Assembly: GCA_001897445.1 (NCBI GenBank)
Contig: MKSX01000027.1
Span: 62,001 to 126,000, forward strand
DNA: 64,000 nucleotides
Direction: 5' to 3'
DNA from: Alphaproteobacteria bacterium 33-17
Lineage (GTDB): Bacteria; Pseudomonadota; Alphaproteobacteria; Rickettsiales; 33-17
Part shown: one piece after another, positions 25,079-34,167 of the stretch
How positions within the stretch are numbered: the stretch's first letter is position 1
Layout: each line of letters begins with the position of its first letter
Translations under genes and position numbers: made by a program
Notes under the pieces: model-generated
The model's input: only the letters and a program-made list of their open reading frames with translations
The model's database searches: none
Told to the model about the DNA's origin: nothing

Positions 25079-26907
25079 AGTAAACCTAACCCTGGTATGT
25101 CACTATTATCAGGGGATGGTTCAATATCTCTAAAGCATTCATAACTTTGATCTAAAACTCCGTTAATATAAACGGATACTTCATCCCAGTTAACGCTGCG
25201 ATTAGTCAGTTTTATAATTTCAAGTTCAAACTTTGAATAATTAATATTTAGCACTTTCAAGGTTTTTGGCAATACAACTTGCTCAATAATACACTCTGAA
25301 AACAGTACATTAGTAATTTTCATCTCGCCTAAATTGAGATAATCGATATTACTTTGATTAAAAGACATAGATCTAAGCAACTCTGCAAAGGGAGTAAAGT
25401 TAATGTCAATAGTACTTTCCCAATAGTGAAAGTGTGCGCTTTGCAGATTTGGAAACCAGTAATTAAGTACGCTTGGGTCAATATGTCGCTTAAATAAAAT
25501 TTCAAATCCAGCTGAAAAATGTAATTCATCTATATTATAGAAAAGTAAGGGCGTTACCCTAGTAATATTAACGGTGAAATTAAATTTTTTATGCAGATTT
25601 CCCAGGCATATAGTTAAAAGATTAAGGGTATTTGGAATAATTACAGTGGATACGTTTTCAGGAAATAACGGTAAGTTTTGGAGTGCATTGCATTCCGACA
25701 AATCAAGAGTTTCAATGTCTAGATTATCAATAAAATCAAGATCAAGGTAGTGTAAGGTTCCCGAGGTGTCCTTAATTTTAAAGAGTTCTAAATTTAAATT
25801 ATAAGGGTTTTCAATAATAATTGGTAATAATGTGTTCTTATAAATATAAAATTCATCTAAAATAAATTCTTTATTTTGTTTATTTTTAAAGTTAATTATT
25901 AAAATTAAATTATCTATGATTTTTGCGATAGGAGTTTGATAAATAGTTGCATTTATCCTATCAAATATTCTGAAATAGCATCTTGTATACAAGGGAAACA
26001 CTGACCGAAAAATTTGACGTTCCATTATAATATTAAAATAAAAAAAGCTAACTGTAGTAAATGGAAAAAGTTCAACAAAATTGAAGCCTTCTTCATTAGT
26101 TGTTACCTCCAAATGGTTAATGTGACTTACATTATTAAATTTGATTCGCTGTGATTTGATGTAATATAAATAAAATTTTTCAATAAATTGAGGTAATTTT
26201 ATGCAGTCTGCGCTAAACAATCCTGATTGCGATCTGTAATGAAGTTCAGTTAAATTAGTAAATGCACTTATGTCAATACTTGTATTGCAGTATGTGCTAT
26301 CTGTGATGTTTAAATAAGTTAATGTTTTTGGTATTGAGTCGATAATATTTTGAAGCTTTTGAAGATCAATGCTATCCATTGGCTCATAGCTTGTATTATT
26401 AATTAATATTGATAGTTTTGTTATGTTTGGGCAAAGCTCTGATAAATTTATAGTTTCATAATTAGCTAGATTAATCGTAAGATTGAGTTCTGTTAAATTT
26501 ACCAGATTTATTCTCGGGTTATATAATTTATTTAAAGGACATGTCAGACGCTTTAAATAAGGAAAGTACATAAGCGATGTTAAAGAATTGGCTGTAAAAT
26601 CATCAAGTTCAAGATCTTTAAGTTTATTGAAGGTAAAGCTAGGATGCTCAGTAGGTAAGGTGGTTTGCTGCAAAAGCAATTTTTCGATATTAGTAGGCAA
26701 ATCGTACCATTTTTTTATTTTTATATTTGATAATTCCAGAGCTATCAAATTTCTGTAACTAGAAAGATGATTTGCAATTCTGGGCTTTTTTTGTAAGTTT
26801 ATTTTTAAAGCTAAGCTTTCGTATGTTGTTATATTATTGAGCTGATATGTAGCATTTTTTGTAAAGCTGTCATATAAATTGTAATCAGAAAAGAAAAGGT
26901 GTCTCAT
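25075..26907 (-). CDS. LRR/FNIP-like repeat protein
   Basis: 610-aa paralogue of the 655-aa protein at 725-2692. Irregular leucine-rich strands with FNIP-like units: LPTNIEKLLLQQTTLP, IPKTLTYLNITDSTY, LPQFIEKFYLYYI, FPENVSTVIIPNTLN, LPKTLKVLNINYSKF. Near the C-terminus NRSVNWDEVSVYING parallels SPNVNWNMVMIEAD of the 655-aa paralogue. No signal peptide or membrane segment. Its 3' end overlaps the end of the convergent 801-aa gene by 4 bp, so neither has room for a separate terminator. Probable protein-interaction role (inference). Confidence 0.75.
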   Translation of the reverse strand: MRHLFFSDYNLYDSFTKNATYQLNNITTYESLALKINLQKKPRIANHLSSYRNLIALELSNIKIKKWYDLPTNIEKLLLQQTTLPTEHPSFTFNKLKDLELDDFTANSLTSLMYFPYLKRLTCPLNKLYNPRINLVNLTELNLTINLANYETINLSELCPNITKLSILINNTSYEPMDSIDLQKLQNIIDSIPKTLTYLNITDSTYCNTSIDISAFTNLTELHYRSQSGLFSADCIKLPQFIEKFYLYYIKSQRIKFNNVSHINHLEVTTNEEGFNFVELFPFTTVSFFYFNIIMERQIFRSVFPLYTRCYFRIFDRINATIYQTPIAKIIDNLILIINFKNKQNKEFILDEFYIYKNTLLPIIIENPYNLNLELFKIKDTSGTLHYLDLDFIDNLDIETLDLSECNALQNLPLFPENVSTVIIPNTLNLLTICLGNLHKKFNFTVNITRVTPLLFYNIDELHFSAGFEILFKRHIDPSVLNYWFPNLQSAHFHYWESTIDINFTPFAELLRSMSFNQSNIDYLNLGEMKITNVLFSECIIEQVVLPKTLKVLNINYSKFELEIIKLTNRSVNWDEVSVYINGVLDQSYECFRDIEPSPDNSDIPGLGLL

Positions 26908-27000
26908 ACTTCAATTTATTAGGTTAAACAAGTTGTGCTAATATTAATCATGAAATAATAAATGTGTCTAGAGCAGAGTTCTAATGCATTATTTAATGCT

Positions 27001-27486
27001 CTATATGACTAATGCTGTATAAGCTGTAGCAATGGCGTCGGTCTGGTCGTTAGAGGTTATTTTAACAGATGGAAAAAGCATCTTTACCATTTTTTGTATT
27101 TGTGCTTTATCTGCAGCTCCTGAGCCTGATATAGTCTTTTTAACAAGGCGAGGTTCGACTATTTTTAAATCCAGTCCGAATAATGATATGCTAAGTGCAA
27201 TAGATCCGCGGAACTGAGCAAGTAATAGTGATGTTTTAGGATTTATATTTACAAACGTTTCTTCCATAGCAGCGTGGGTAGGGGTATACTCTTGTAGAAT
27301 CTGACTAAGTTCCTGATTTAACTTCAAAAGCTTTTCCTGAAATGACAAAGTGTTTGAAAGCTTTATTTCGCCTGAGGCAATATATGTAACTTTATTACGG
27401 GATTCGCTATCAAGTATTGCCCAGCCTGTTGAAACTGAGCTGGGATCAATACCTATATATCTTTTGAAGTAAGGTTGTTTAGTCAT
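27001..27486 (-). CDS. ruvC: Crossover junction endodeoxyribonuclease RuvC
   Basis: 161 aa, normal length. RNase H-fold nuclease resolving Holliday junctions with RuvAB. Acidic metal ligands are visible: D14 (YIGIDPSSVSTGWAIL), E75 (MEETFVNINPKTSLLLAQFRG) and D147/D150 (SNDQTDAIATAYTA). ruvA and ruvB are not in the window. Start ATG at 27486; the 28-bp gap to the next minus-strand gene upstream direction holds nothing of note. Confidence 0.95.
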   Translation of the reverse strand: MTKQPYFKRYIGIDPSSVSTGWAILDSESRNKVTYIASGEIKLSNTLSFQEKLLKLNQELSQILQEYTPTHAAMEETFVNINPKTSLLLAQFRGSIALSISLFGLDLKIVEPRLVKKTISGSGAADKAQIQKMVKMLFPSVKITSNDQTDAIATAYTALVI

Positions 27487-27513
27487 TTGTAAACTTGTTT
27501 TATGTTTACAAAA

Positions 27514-28185
27514 CTATACTCCATAATCATGATGAATATCAAGAGATTCTGCTTCATTTGAAAAAGTGGTATTTAATTCTAAGTATTTAGAATATGGAGC
27601 TTTTTCAACAAGTACAGAATGATTCCCAGAGAAAAACGCATTATTTGCTGCGGTTGGAACTTCTGCATCAAGATATTTATGATTAATGAAGTCCTTTAAA
27701 ATTTTCTCAGATTCAGGTGATCCTCTAAAGTTCTCAGTTGTATAATCATAATATTCATTAAAGAATTTTGTAAGTTCTCTGCCGCTGTAATGCCAGTCAA
27801 GGTCATCCATTGTTACGATTCTGTCATGCTTAACAACGTTTGAAATAGTTGCTCCAAGAATATGAGAACTTACGTGACCAAGGGCAGTCCAGAACTCAAA
27901 CTTATCAGCTGTACCAAATATTGTTGGAGTAATCTTTGTTAATCCGCACCATAATGCAGAAAAAGCAAAATGAGCTTTAGTCAATAAGCTTACTGTATAT
28001 TCTGCAAAAGTACCAGCGCTGTAGAAAGGATTGCCATTCGATAAGGCAATGTGACCAGAGTGGCTATAGTCCATAGATAATGGGCTGTTGTATGAAAATA
28101 GAGCAGGGGTATTAATGAAGTTGTATACTTCTTGTTTAGAATATTCCCTATCCTGAATGTGGTAAGTAAATAAATTTAAGTACAT
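27514..28185 (-). CDS. Unknown protein, member of a tandem three-copy family (copy 1)
   Basis: 223 aa, unrecognised. Shares with the 219-aa protein at 28515-29174: an N-terminal DREYSKQEVYNFINT, SGHIALSNGNPFYSAGTF, then a hydrophobic, low-identity middle, MDDLDWHYSGRELTKFFNEY and DFINHKYLDAEVP. The hydrophobic middle (~70-125) may insert in or contact a membrane; there is no N-terminal signal peptide. Tail HSVLVEKAPYSKYLEL differs from the His-rich tail of copy 3. Context: tandem with a deleted copy and copy 3, downstream of yebC. Function unknown. Confidence 0.72.
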   Translation of the reverse strand: MYLNLFTYHIQDREYSKQEVYNFINTPALFSYNSPLSMDYSHSGHIALSNGNPFYSAGTFAEYTVSLLTKAHFAFSALWCGLTKITPTIFGTADKFEFWTALGHVSSHILGATISNVVKHDRIVTMDDLDWHYSGRELTKFFNEYYDYTTENFRGSPESEKILKDFINHKYLDAEVPTAANNAFFSGNHSVLVEKAPYSKYLELNTTFSNEAESLDIHHDYGV

Positions 28186-28202
28186 AGTTTATCTCGTTTA
28201 AT

Positions 28203-28497
28203 TTATAAGCCAAGTTGAGGTGAGTAATTTAAATTATAGTTTAAGGATGTCAAGAATTTTAATGCATAGTTAACTTTTTGCAAATAATCATCTGTCACTA
28301 AAACTGAATGATGCCAGTCAAAAAAATTAGAGGTGGCAATAGTTGGAACGCTGGCAGTTAAGTATTTATGATTTCGTCATATCAATATCACATGGATTTC
28401 TTAAGAAAGCGAAAGGGCTGGTGTTAATAATGTCATAAATTTCCTTTTGAGTATATTCACGGTCATAAATATTATATTTAAAAGGATTTATATACAT
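28203..28497 (-). pseudogene. Internally deleted copy (copy 2) of the tandem family
   Basis: The minus strand starts with an intact family N-terminus, MYINPFKYNIYDREYTQKEI … DIDMTKS, then hits a stop (28366-28368). Overlapping in another frame is a family C-terminus, HKYLTASVPTIATSNFFDWH … QLGL, ending at a TAA (28203-28205). Compared with the intact copies about 110 residues are missing between 'KSGH' and 'NHKY', and the junction AAATCATAAATAC looks like fusion through a 5-6 nt microhomology, causing the frameshift. Clearly a relic of recombination between or within copies. Confidence 0.85.
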
Positions 28498-28514
28498 GTT
28501 TCCAGCCCTTTGAG

Positions 28515-29174
28515 TTATGCTAAATATTCGCTTGGAACAGCTATAATGTCAGTGCCTTCAATTGTTTCGCCATGATGGTGATGATGTGGATCATGGTGAT
28601 GAGGGTTGTGATGATGTTCATGATGCGTATCTTCTTTTGTAGTCTGTTTTAAAACTGCATAATCCCAGTCAAAAAAGCTTGATTTTTCATCTAATGTAAC
28701 GTGTGCATCGCAATATTTATGATCCAGGAATTTCTTAAGTACTTTATCGCGTTGTTCTTCTGTTCTGTTGCTTGCATAGTATTCGTTAAAAAATTTAGTC
28801 AGCTCTGTACCTGAATAACATTCATCAAGGTCATCCATATCTACAATATTATTGCTGTTTCTTTTTGAATTAGAAATTGCACACCACGCACCAGCTGCAA
28901 CAAGACCTAATGATAACGCTGGTGTAATAAAGAATGAGCCAACCGCACAACCAATCAGACCAGCCTTAACTACAATCGATGTCATACCCTCTACAAAAGT
29001 ACCAGCGCTGTATGCTATGTCGCCATTTGAAACTGCCAAATGACCTGATTTGCTAACATCTAAGCTAAATGGACGAATATACGAGAAAAAAGGTTTGGTG
29101 TTGATGATGTTGTATACTTCTTTTGCGGTATATTCTCTATCTTCAATTTTATATTTAAACATTCCTGAAAACAT
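28515..29174 (-). CDS. Unknown protein, member of the tandem family (copy 3), with His-rich tail
   Basis: 219 aa, unrecognised. Family marks: FKYKIEDREYTAKEVYNIIN, SGHLAVSNGDIAYSAGTFVE, MDDLDECYSGTELTKFFNEY and FLDHKYCDAHV. The middle (~70-105, AGLIGCAVGSFFITPALSLG and LVAAGAWCAI) is a convincing hydrophobic hairpin, so it may be membrane-associated. Unlike copy 1, the C-terminus is a dense His cluster (HHEHHHNPHHHDPHHHHH) consistent with metal binding. The start at 29174 is supported because all three copies begin the same distance before the 'DREY' motif. Function unknown. Confidence 0.75.
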   Translation of the reverse strand: MFSGMFKYKIEDREYTAKEVYNIINTKPFFSYIRPFSLDVSKSGHLAVSNGDIAYSAGTFVEGMTSIVVKAGLIGCAVGSFFITPALSLGLVAAGAWCAISNSKRNSNNIVDMDDLDECYSGTELTKFFNEYYASNRTEEQRDKVLKKFLDHKYCDAHVTLDEKSSFFDWDYAVLKQTTKEDTHHEHHHNPHHHDPHHHHHGETIEGTDIIAVPSEYLA

Positions 29175-29261
29175 ATTTTTAGATTCCTTTTTATAAGTTG
29201 AATATTAATAAAATGAGGATAAATTATCCCCATATTATTTTGAGTATGAATTTTAAGTTAA

Positions 29262-29981
29262 TTATTCTTCAAAGCTGAAGTTGCCGTATACGTTTTGAAC
29301 GTCATCGCTGTCTTCTAAAGCGTCAATCATTTTAGTAAGTTTTTCAGCTTGCTCACCAGTTACCAGCGTTACATTGTGTGGTTTCCATGTTAGTGCAGCA
29401 CTTAGAGCAGAGCCAAAAGTCGCTTCTAATGCTTCTTTAACCTTATGAAAGCTATCAATTGCTGTAATAATTTCATGACCTTCTTCAGTTGAAATACAAT
29501 CATCTGCACCTGCTTCAATAGATGCTTCTAAGATTTTGTCGCTGTCAATGTCAGCTGTGTAAAGAATTTGACCAATGCGGTCAAACATGAAGCTAACGCT
29601 GCCTGTTTCACCTAGTTGTCCACTGTATTTATTAAATGCGGCTCTAACATCGGATGCTGTTCTGTTGCGATTATCGGTTAGTGCCTCGACAATAATTGCT
29701 ATGCCGCCAGCTCCATAACCTTCATATCTGATTTCATCGTAGTTTTCGGTTGATCCTGAGTCGGTCGCTTTTTTAATTGCCCCGTCAATTCTGTCTTTAG
29801 GCATGTTATGGCTACGAGCCATATCAATTGCTAGACGTAATTTAGGGTTAAAAGTAATATCAGGGTTAGATTTGGCAGCAACATATATTTCCCTCACAAG
29901 TTTAGTAAACATTTTAGCGCGTTTTGCGTCCTGTGCGCCTTTTCTGTGCATAATATTTTTAAACTGGGAATGTCCTGCCAT
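29262..29981 (-). CDS. yebC: YebC/PmpR family protein
   Basis: 239 aa, the normal length. Begins [20 protein letters not shown] and contains [20 protein letters not shown] and [22 protein letters not shown], diagnostic for the family. Members are described as transcriptional regulators and, more recently for some, as ribosome-associated factors helping with proline-rich stalls. Often next to ruvC in bacteria; here ruvC is 1.8 kb downstream, separated by the tandem family, which looks like an insertion between the two. Confidence 0.96.
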   Translation of the reverse strand: MAGHSQFKNIMHRKGAQDAKRAKMFTKLVREIYVAAKSNPDITFNPKLRLAIDMARSHNMPKDRIDGAIKKATDSGSTENYDEIRYEGYGAGGIAIIVEALTDNRNRTASDVRAAFNKYSGQLGETGSVSFMFDRIGQILYTADIDSDKILEASIEAGADDCISTEEGHEIITAIDSFHKVKEALEATFGSALSAALTWKPHNVTLVTGEQAEKLTKMIDALEDSDDVQNVYGNFSFEE

Positions 29982-30085
29982 TTAAATCTCCTAACTTGCA
30001 TACAAAATCTATATTGCAACTTTATGCCAAAATAACTAAATAATAGCAAATAAAATTTAATAAATATTAGTAAAAGTCTATTAAA

Positions 30086-31468
30086 TTACAATGATCGTAA
30101 GTTTTGTTGCTCAGGTTTATAGGATTTATCTGTACAATTTACTTTTAAATGGTTAATCGGCGCATTATCGACTATTTGATTTTTATCGATGTCTATAATT
30201 TTCAACTTGGTAATATAATTACTTTTTGTATGTATTATAAATGGATTTTTACCATTGTACTGTTTAAAGAAAATTGCCGGAAGTTCAATAAGCTTGTTAT
30301 CTACATTTTTTAAATCAATAATAATTTTCCCGCCTCTGCTGGTAATAATATCTGCTAATTTTTCAAAGATACTATATAAACTGATTTTATCCTGAGTCTC
30401 AGAATCAGTTTTTTCATAGCAATAATTATAATAAAGTTTATAACTTTCGTTGAAATATAAATTGATATTATTTGCTTTTGGTAAAACCATTTGATTAATC
30501 GGAATCCTTAAATCATGAATATTAAGTGATATTAAGCCTAAAAATTTTTGTGAAATATAGTGTAGTGGTGAATAATTATCGACTGAATATAATGTAATAA
30601 TAGAAGTATAGTTTGTATTTAAATTTTTAAATTCTAAAGCTTCCTGATTAATATCTTTTATTATTATATGTCTTACATATTTAGGCCATATTATGTTGGA
30701 TTGTAATGTATTTTGCATATCTAGAAATATTTCATTTGCAACTTCAATCTTGCTTAAATCGATTGTTTTTACAGTGTCTGAAATACATATCTCAAAGGTA
30801 TTTATATGTTTTGGAGCGGTTTTTAATATGTAATTGGTAATGTTTTGTGTTAATGGATGTTCTAAATATGATAATTTTAGATTTTCGATGTTAGGAAATC
30901 TTTGAAATATTTTACTTAAATTTTCTGGTCTAATTTCAAAATTATGAGGGTCAATTATTATATGAAGGGAGATGCAATTTTTAAAAATAATATTCAAATT
31001 ATTATCATCAAGTAGAATGCTTAGAGGCAATTTAATATCTATGGCATTTTGGAATATAGCTAAATCAATATCTTGTTTTCTATGTGCGTTATGAATTTTA
31101 AAGCTTTCTATATAGGGTAGTATACAATTTAACTTGGATTTGATGCGTATAATACTTTTGTTATCGCAGTCTATATTTTTAAGATTTCGCGTAATATTTA
31201 AAAGTCCAACCTCTGAATTATGAATCAATATATTTGTTAAAGACTCAAAACTAGCAATATTAAGCACGCCATATTGTCTTGGGGTGGTGGTTTCAGGGTC
31301 TCTTAGTATTAAGTTTTTAAAGTATGTAGTGCAGCGGTTTTGAGTAAAGGAATTTTGTCTACTTGCTATAAAAGTATTTGATGGAGCGTAATCAATTAAT
31401 ATACTGCTTTTAAATTTTTTATTAGGTGAGTTTGACGACACGTTATCTTGCAATTTTCTTTTAGACAT
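30086..31468 (-). CDS. LRR/FNIP-like repeat protein with N-terminal bipartite NLS-like sequence
   Basis: 460-aa third paralogue of the LRR-like family. Repeat units include FPNIENLKLSYLEHP, WPKYVRHIIIKDINQ, APKHINTFEICISD and LPKANNINLYFNE. The N-terminus MSKRKLQDNVSSNSPNKKFK has two basic clusters (KRK and KKFK) separated by 11 residues, matching the classical bipartite nuclear localisation pattern. No signal peptide or membrane segment. Upstream neighbours are smpB and dapA on the same strand. If delivered to a eukaryotic host, the NLS could direct it to the nucleus; secretion is not shown by the sequence. Confidence 0.75.
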   Translation of the reverse strand: MSKRKLQDNVSSNSPNKKFKSSILIDYAPSNTFIASRQNSFTQNRCTTYFKNLILRDPETTTPRQYGVLNIASFESLTNILIHNSEVGLLNITRNLKNIDCDNKSIIRIKSKLNCILPYIESFKIHNAHRKQDIDLAIFQNAIDIKLPLSILLDDNNLNIIFKNCISLHIIIDPHNFEIRPENLSKIFQRFPNIENLKLSYLEHPLTQNITNYILKTAPKHINTFEICISDTVKTIDLSKIEVANEIFLDMQNTLQSNIIWPKYVRHIIIKDINQEALEFKNLNTNYTSIITLYSVDNYSPLHYISQKFLGLISLNIHDLRIPINQMVLPKANNINLYFNESYKLYYNYCYEKTDSETQDKISLYSIFEKLADIITSRGGKIIIDLKNVDNKLIELPAIFFKQYNGKNPFIIHTKSNYITKLKIIDIDKNQIVDNAPINHLKVNCTDKSYKPEQQNLRSL

Positions 31469-31541
31469 AATAAATAGAACCTAGTCATTAATATTTCAAA
31501 TTTATTAATAATATATTAACGACTAAATTGCAAGATTGTTT

Positions 31542-32012
31542 TTATTTATTTTTAAGAATTCTTTGTTTTTCTCTGTTCCAGTCTCTTTCTTTTATAGCCT
31601 CACGTTTATCATAATTAGCCTTGCCTTGTACTAAAGCAACCTCAACTTTAATGAAGTTCCTTGAGTTAAAATACATTTTCAGTGGAACCATAGTTAAGCC
31701 TTTTTGCTTAATTTTGCCTATTAACCTATTGATCTCTTTATGTTTCATCAGTAGCTTGCGCTTACGTTTAGGCTCATGGTTAAAGCGATTGGCGCCTTTA
31801 TATTCCGAAATATGGCAATTTAACAAATACATCTCGCCATTTTCATCTGTAATAAATGAGTCGTTTAAGTTAGCCTTACCATCGCGGGATGCCTTGACTT
31901 CACTGCCCAGTAATACAATTCCAGCCTCAAAAGTCTCTAAAATATGATAATCATGACGAGCTTTGCGGTTTTCACAAATATTCCTAACGTGTTTTTCGTT
32001 TTTAGAGCTCAT
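31542..32012 (-). CDS. smpB: SsrA-binding protein SmpB
   Basis: 156 aa, normal length. NRKARHDYHILETFEAGIVL, LGSEVKASRDGKANLNDSFI, LLNCHISEYKGANRFNHEP and the basic C-terminal tail (NYDKREAIKERDWNREKQRI) are characteristic. Binds tmRNA for trans-translation rescue of stalled ribosomes. Its start overlaps the end of dapA by 11 nt, an arrangement that is also found in Rickettsiales genomes. tmRNA itself is not in the window. Confidence 0.97.
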   Translation of the reverse strand: MSSKNEKHVRNICENRKARHDYHILETFEAGIVLLGSEVKASRDGKANLNDSFITDENGEMYLLNCHISEYKGANRFNHEPKRKRKLLMKHKEINRLIGKIKQKGLTMVPLKMYFNSRNFIKVEVALVQGKANYDKREAIKERDWNREKQRILKNK

Positions 32013-32880
32013 AAAACTTTCTCAACTCATCTTTTACTTTGGTTTCAAGCTTTGAATCCAGGGGGATTAGAGGCATACGAAGATTATTTTTGCATAAACC
32101 AAGTACGCTCATAGCATATTTCACCGGAATTGGGTTGCTTTCAATAAACATAAGATCAGTAATTTTATAAATTCTGTTATGTATTTCAAGCGCATCGGAG
32201 TACATTTGTTCATCACAAAGTGCATTCAGCTTCACTACGCTATCGGGTAAAATATTTGATACCACAGATACGCAGCCTTTAGCGCCTAAGCTTCGAGCAG
32301 GTAATGTTAAGTTGTCATCGCCGCATAATACATCAAAATTACTTGAAATTGCGCTAAGCTCCGCAAAGCGTGTTACATCATTTGTAGATTCTTTAATAGC
32401 CACAATATTAGGTATTTCAGCTAAATCAGCCACTGTCTCGACATTCATGCTAACCACAGCTCTTCCTGGAACATTGTATAACATAATCGGTAAGTCAGTA
32501 GATGCTGCGACTTCTTTAAAATGATAATACATACCTTTTTGAGTTGGTTTATTATAGTATGGGGTCACTAGTATAACGCCGTCTGCACCTGCTTCTTCAG
32601 CAATTTTTACCTGATTAATAGTTTTAGATGTAGTATTCAAACCAGCGCCAACTATTAATGGTACTTTATCTTTCGTTATTTTGCGTGCATTTCTTATAAG
32701 CTCGATGTATTCATCTTCAGTTAGATTCGCTGATTCACCCGTAGAACCGCTAACTACTAAGCCTGACACACCATTTTCAATTTGCCATTTTAATATTTGC
32801 TTAAATGCCACTACATCAAGTTTGTCATTATCATCAAATGGGGTGATAACTGCTGTAAATGTTCCGCTATATATTGTCAT
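32002..32880 (-). CDS. dapA: 4-hydroxy-tetrahydrodipicolinate synthase
   Basis: 292 aa TIM-barrel lyase condensing pyruvate with aspartate semialdehyde, first step of the diaminopimelate/lysine branch needed for peptidoglycan. Visible: GVSGLVVSGSTGESANLT, catalytic Tyr in MLYNVPGRAVVSM, Schiff-base Lys in IVAIKESTND, and GDDNLTLPARSLGAKGCVSV. Overlaps smpB at its 3' end. Presence implies that the bacterium makes DAP, i.e. has peptidoglycan. Confidence 0.97.
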   Translation of the reverse strand: MTIYSGTFTAVITPFDDNDKLDVVAFKQILKWQIENGVSGLVVSGSTGESANLTEDEYIELIRNARKITKDKVPLIVGAGLNTTSKTINQVKIAEEAGADGVILVTPYYNKPTQKGMYYHFKEVAASTDLPIMLYNVPGRAVVSMNVETVADLAEIPNIVAIKESTNDVTRFAELSAISSNFDVLCGDDNLTLPARSLGAKGCVSVVSNILPDSVVKLNALCDEQMYSDALEIHNRIYKITDLMFIESNPIPVKYAMSVLGLCKNNLRMPLIPLDSKLETKVKDELRKFYEL

Positions 32881-32962
32881 ATGTTATATATTTGATTTTT
32901 ATAAAAATTTTCCTTTTCTTATTTTTAAACTACTTTTATTGTGTTTTGAAGTATTATTTTGC

Positions 32963-32991
32963 TTGAAAGGGTAAGAATTTGTTTGTATTAT
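32963..32991 (+). promoter_or_regulatory. Sigma-70 promoter of the iron-uptake operon
   Basis: TTGAAA (32963-32968), 17-nt spacer, TATTAT (32986-32991). The predicted start (~32998) is just upstream of the Fur-box-like site. Confidence 0.65.
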
Positions 32992-33000
32992 ATATGTAAA

Positions 33001-33015
33001 TGAGAATCATTATCA
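33001..33015 (+). promoter_or_regulatory. Fur-box-like operator
   Basis: TGAGAATCATTATCA matches the 7-1-7 Fur consensus TGATAATNATTATCA at all but one fixed position. It lies at the predicted transcription start, 13 nt before the ATG of the cupredoxin-FTR1 operon, an ideal place for iron-dependent repression. Confidence 0.85.
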
Positions 33016-33027
33016 ATTAGACGGTTT

Positions 33028-33360
33028 ATGGATAAGTTATTTTTAAGTTTAGTATTAGTTTTTGGGTATGTAAACAATGCTTCTGCAAAGGAAGTTTATT
33101 TTGCAGAAATAGTAATTGAAAATCATAAATTTCACCCAAATGTGCTAGAGTTGCCCAAGGATGTTAAAGTAAAGCTTAAGGTTATAAATAAAGATCCTAC
33201 GCCTGAGGAATTTGAAAGTATCGAGCTTAAGAGAGAAAAAGTTGTGTCTGGTAATTCGGATACTATAATTAGTTTTGGCCCCTTGAAACCGGGTGAATAT
33301 AAATTTTTTGGTGAGTTTCATGAAGAAACCGCACAAGGTAAAATAGTTGTAAAGGAATAA
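33028..33360 (+). CDS. Exported cupredoxin-like protein of an iron-uptake operon
   Basis: 110 aa with an N-terminal signal peptide (LFLSLVLVFGYVNNASA, cleavage about residue 20), then a cupredoxin-type beta domain: VYFAEIVIENHKFHPNVLEL, VKVKLKVINKDPTPEEFESI and LKPGEYKFFGEFHEETAQGK. Candidate metal ligands are H32 (NHKFHP) and H-E in EFHEE, but the classical Cys-x-x-x-His copper loop is missing, as in the EfeO-type 'cupredoxin_1' group. Directly followed (3 bp) by FTR1, so it probably presents or oxidises iron for that permease in the periplasm. Confidence 0.82.
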   Translation: MDKLFLSLVLVFGYVNNASAKEVYFAEIVIENHKFHPNVLELPKDVKVKLKVINKDPTPEEFESIELKREKVVSGNSDTIISFGPLKPGEYKFFGEFHEETAQGKIVVKE

Positions 33361-33363
33361 ATT

Positions 33364-34167
33364 ATGTTGTTATCAGCAGGACTTATAGTATTTAGAGAAG
33401 CTTTAGAGATAGTAATTATACTTACTATTCTGGCTGGCGCTACAAAAAATATACCGCACCGAAATCATTACATGCTTTTAGGAGTGGCTATAGGGACGGT
33501 GGGTTCTGCTATGCTTGGCTTTGTTTCTGATGACATAGATTCATATTTCGGTGGTGTTGGTCAGGAAGTTTTAAATGGTGTAATGCTTATTATTACTGCA
33601 ATAATGATAGGTTTTACAGTTATATGGATGACTAAAAACGGACGTAAAAGTGGTTCAAAATTAAAGAAAGTTGTTGCTGAAATTGAGTCAGGTAGTAAAA
33701 AACCATATCATTTAGTAAGTTTAGTAGCGCTTTTGATGCTTAGAGAAGGCTCGGAAATAGTATTATATGTATCTAGCCTTATGATTGTTGCTAAGCATAG
33801 TATTCTCTCAATTCTATTTGCTTCTGTTTGTGGTGCTTTAGCCGCTGTAATGGCTGGTTTAATTGCTTATAATACAGCTAATCAGTTTGTGAAAAAACAT
33901 ATTTTTACAGTAAGTAACTGGCTTATGATATTTATAGCTGCTGGTCTTGCTAATCAGGGCGTGGGATTTTTAATTGCAGCAGATCAATTACCTGAGGTAA
34001 TTTCAAGTTTATGGAATGTGAATAGTTTTCTACCAGATGCTGCCTTATTTTTTATAAGAAGTTTCCTGGGCAATATTACAAATCCATCTTTTACTGAAAT
34101 GCTAACATTTGTAATAGTAATTGCCACTATGTCAACGGCATACAAAAGGGCAGTAAATGCTAAATAA
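33364..34167 (+). CDS. FTR1-family high-affinity iron permease
   Basis: 267-aa inner-membrane protein with about seven hydrophobic segments and the two REXXE iron-translocation motifs of the FTR1/EfeU family: REALE at residues 11-15 and REGSE at 127-131. GLANQGVGFLIAADQLP near the end is also family-typical. Works with the cupredoxin-like protein encoded immediately upstream, under the Fur-box-like site. Its end overlaps the start of the M48 protease gene by 11 nt. Confidence 0.93.
   Translation: MLLSAGLIVFREALEIVIILTILAGATKNIPHRNHYMLLGVAIGTVGSAMLGFVSDDIDSYFGGVGQEVLNGVMLIITAIMIGFTVIWMTKNGRKSGSKLKKVVAEIESGSKKPYHLVSLVALLMLREGSEIVLYVSSLMIVAKHSILSILFASVCGALAAVMAGLIAYNTANQFVKKHIFTVSNWLMIFIAAGLANQGVGFLIAADQLPEVISSLWNVNSFLPDAALFFIRSFLGNITNPSFTEMLTFVIVIATMSTAYKRAVNAK

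Noticed and set aside
28540-28640. Short CAT/GTG-rich tandem pattern that looks like a repeat array
   Set aside because: It is the codon pattern of the His-rich tail of a coding gene; no spacers, no CRISPR.
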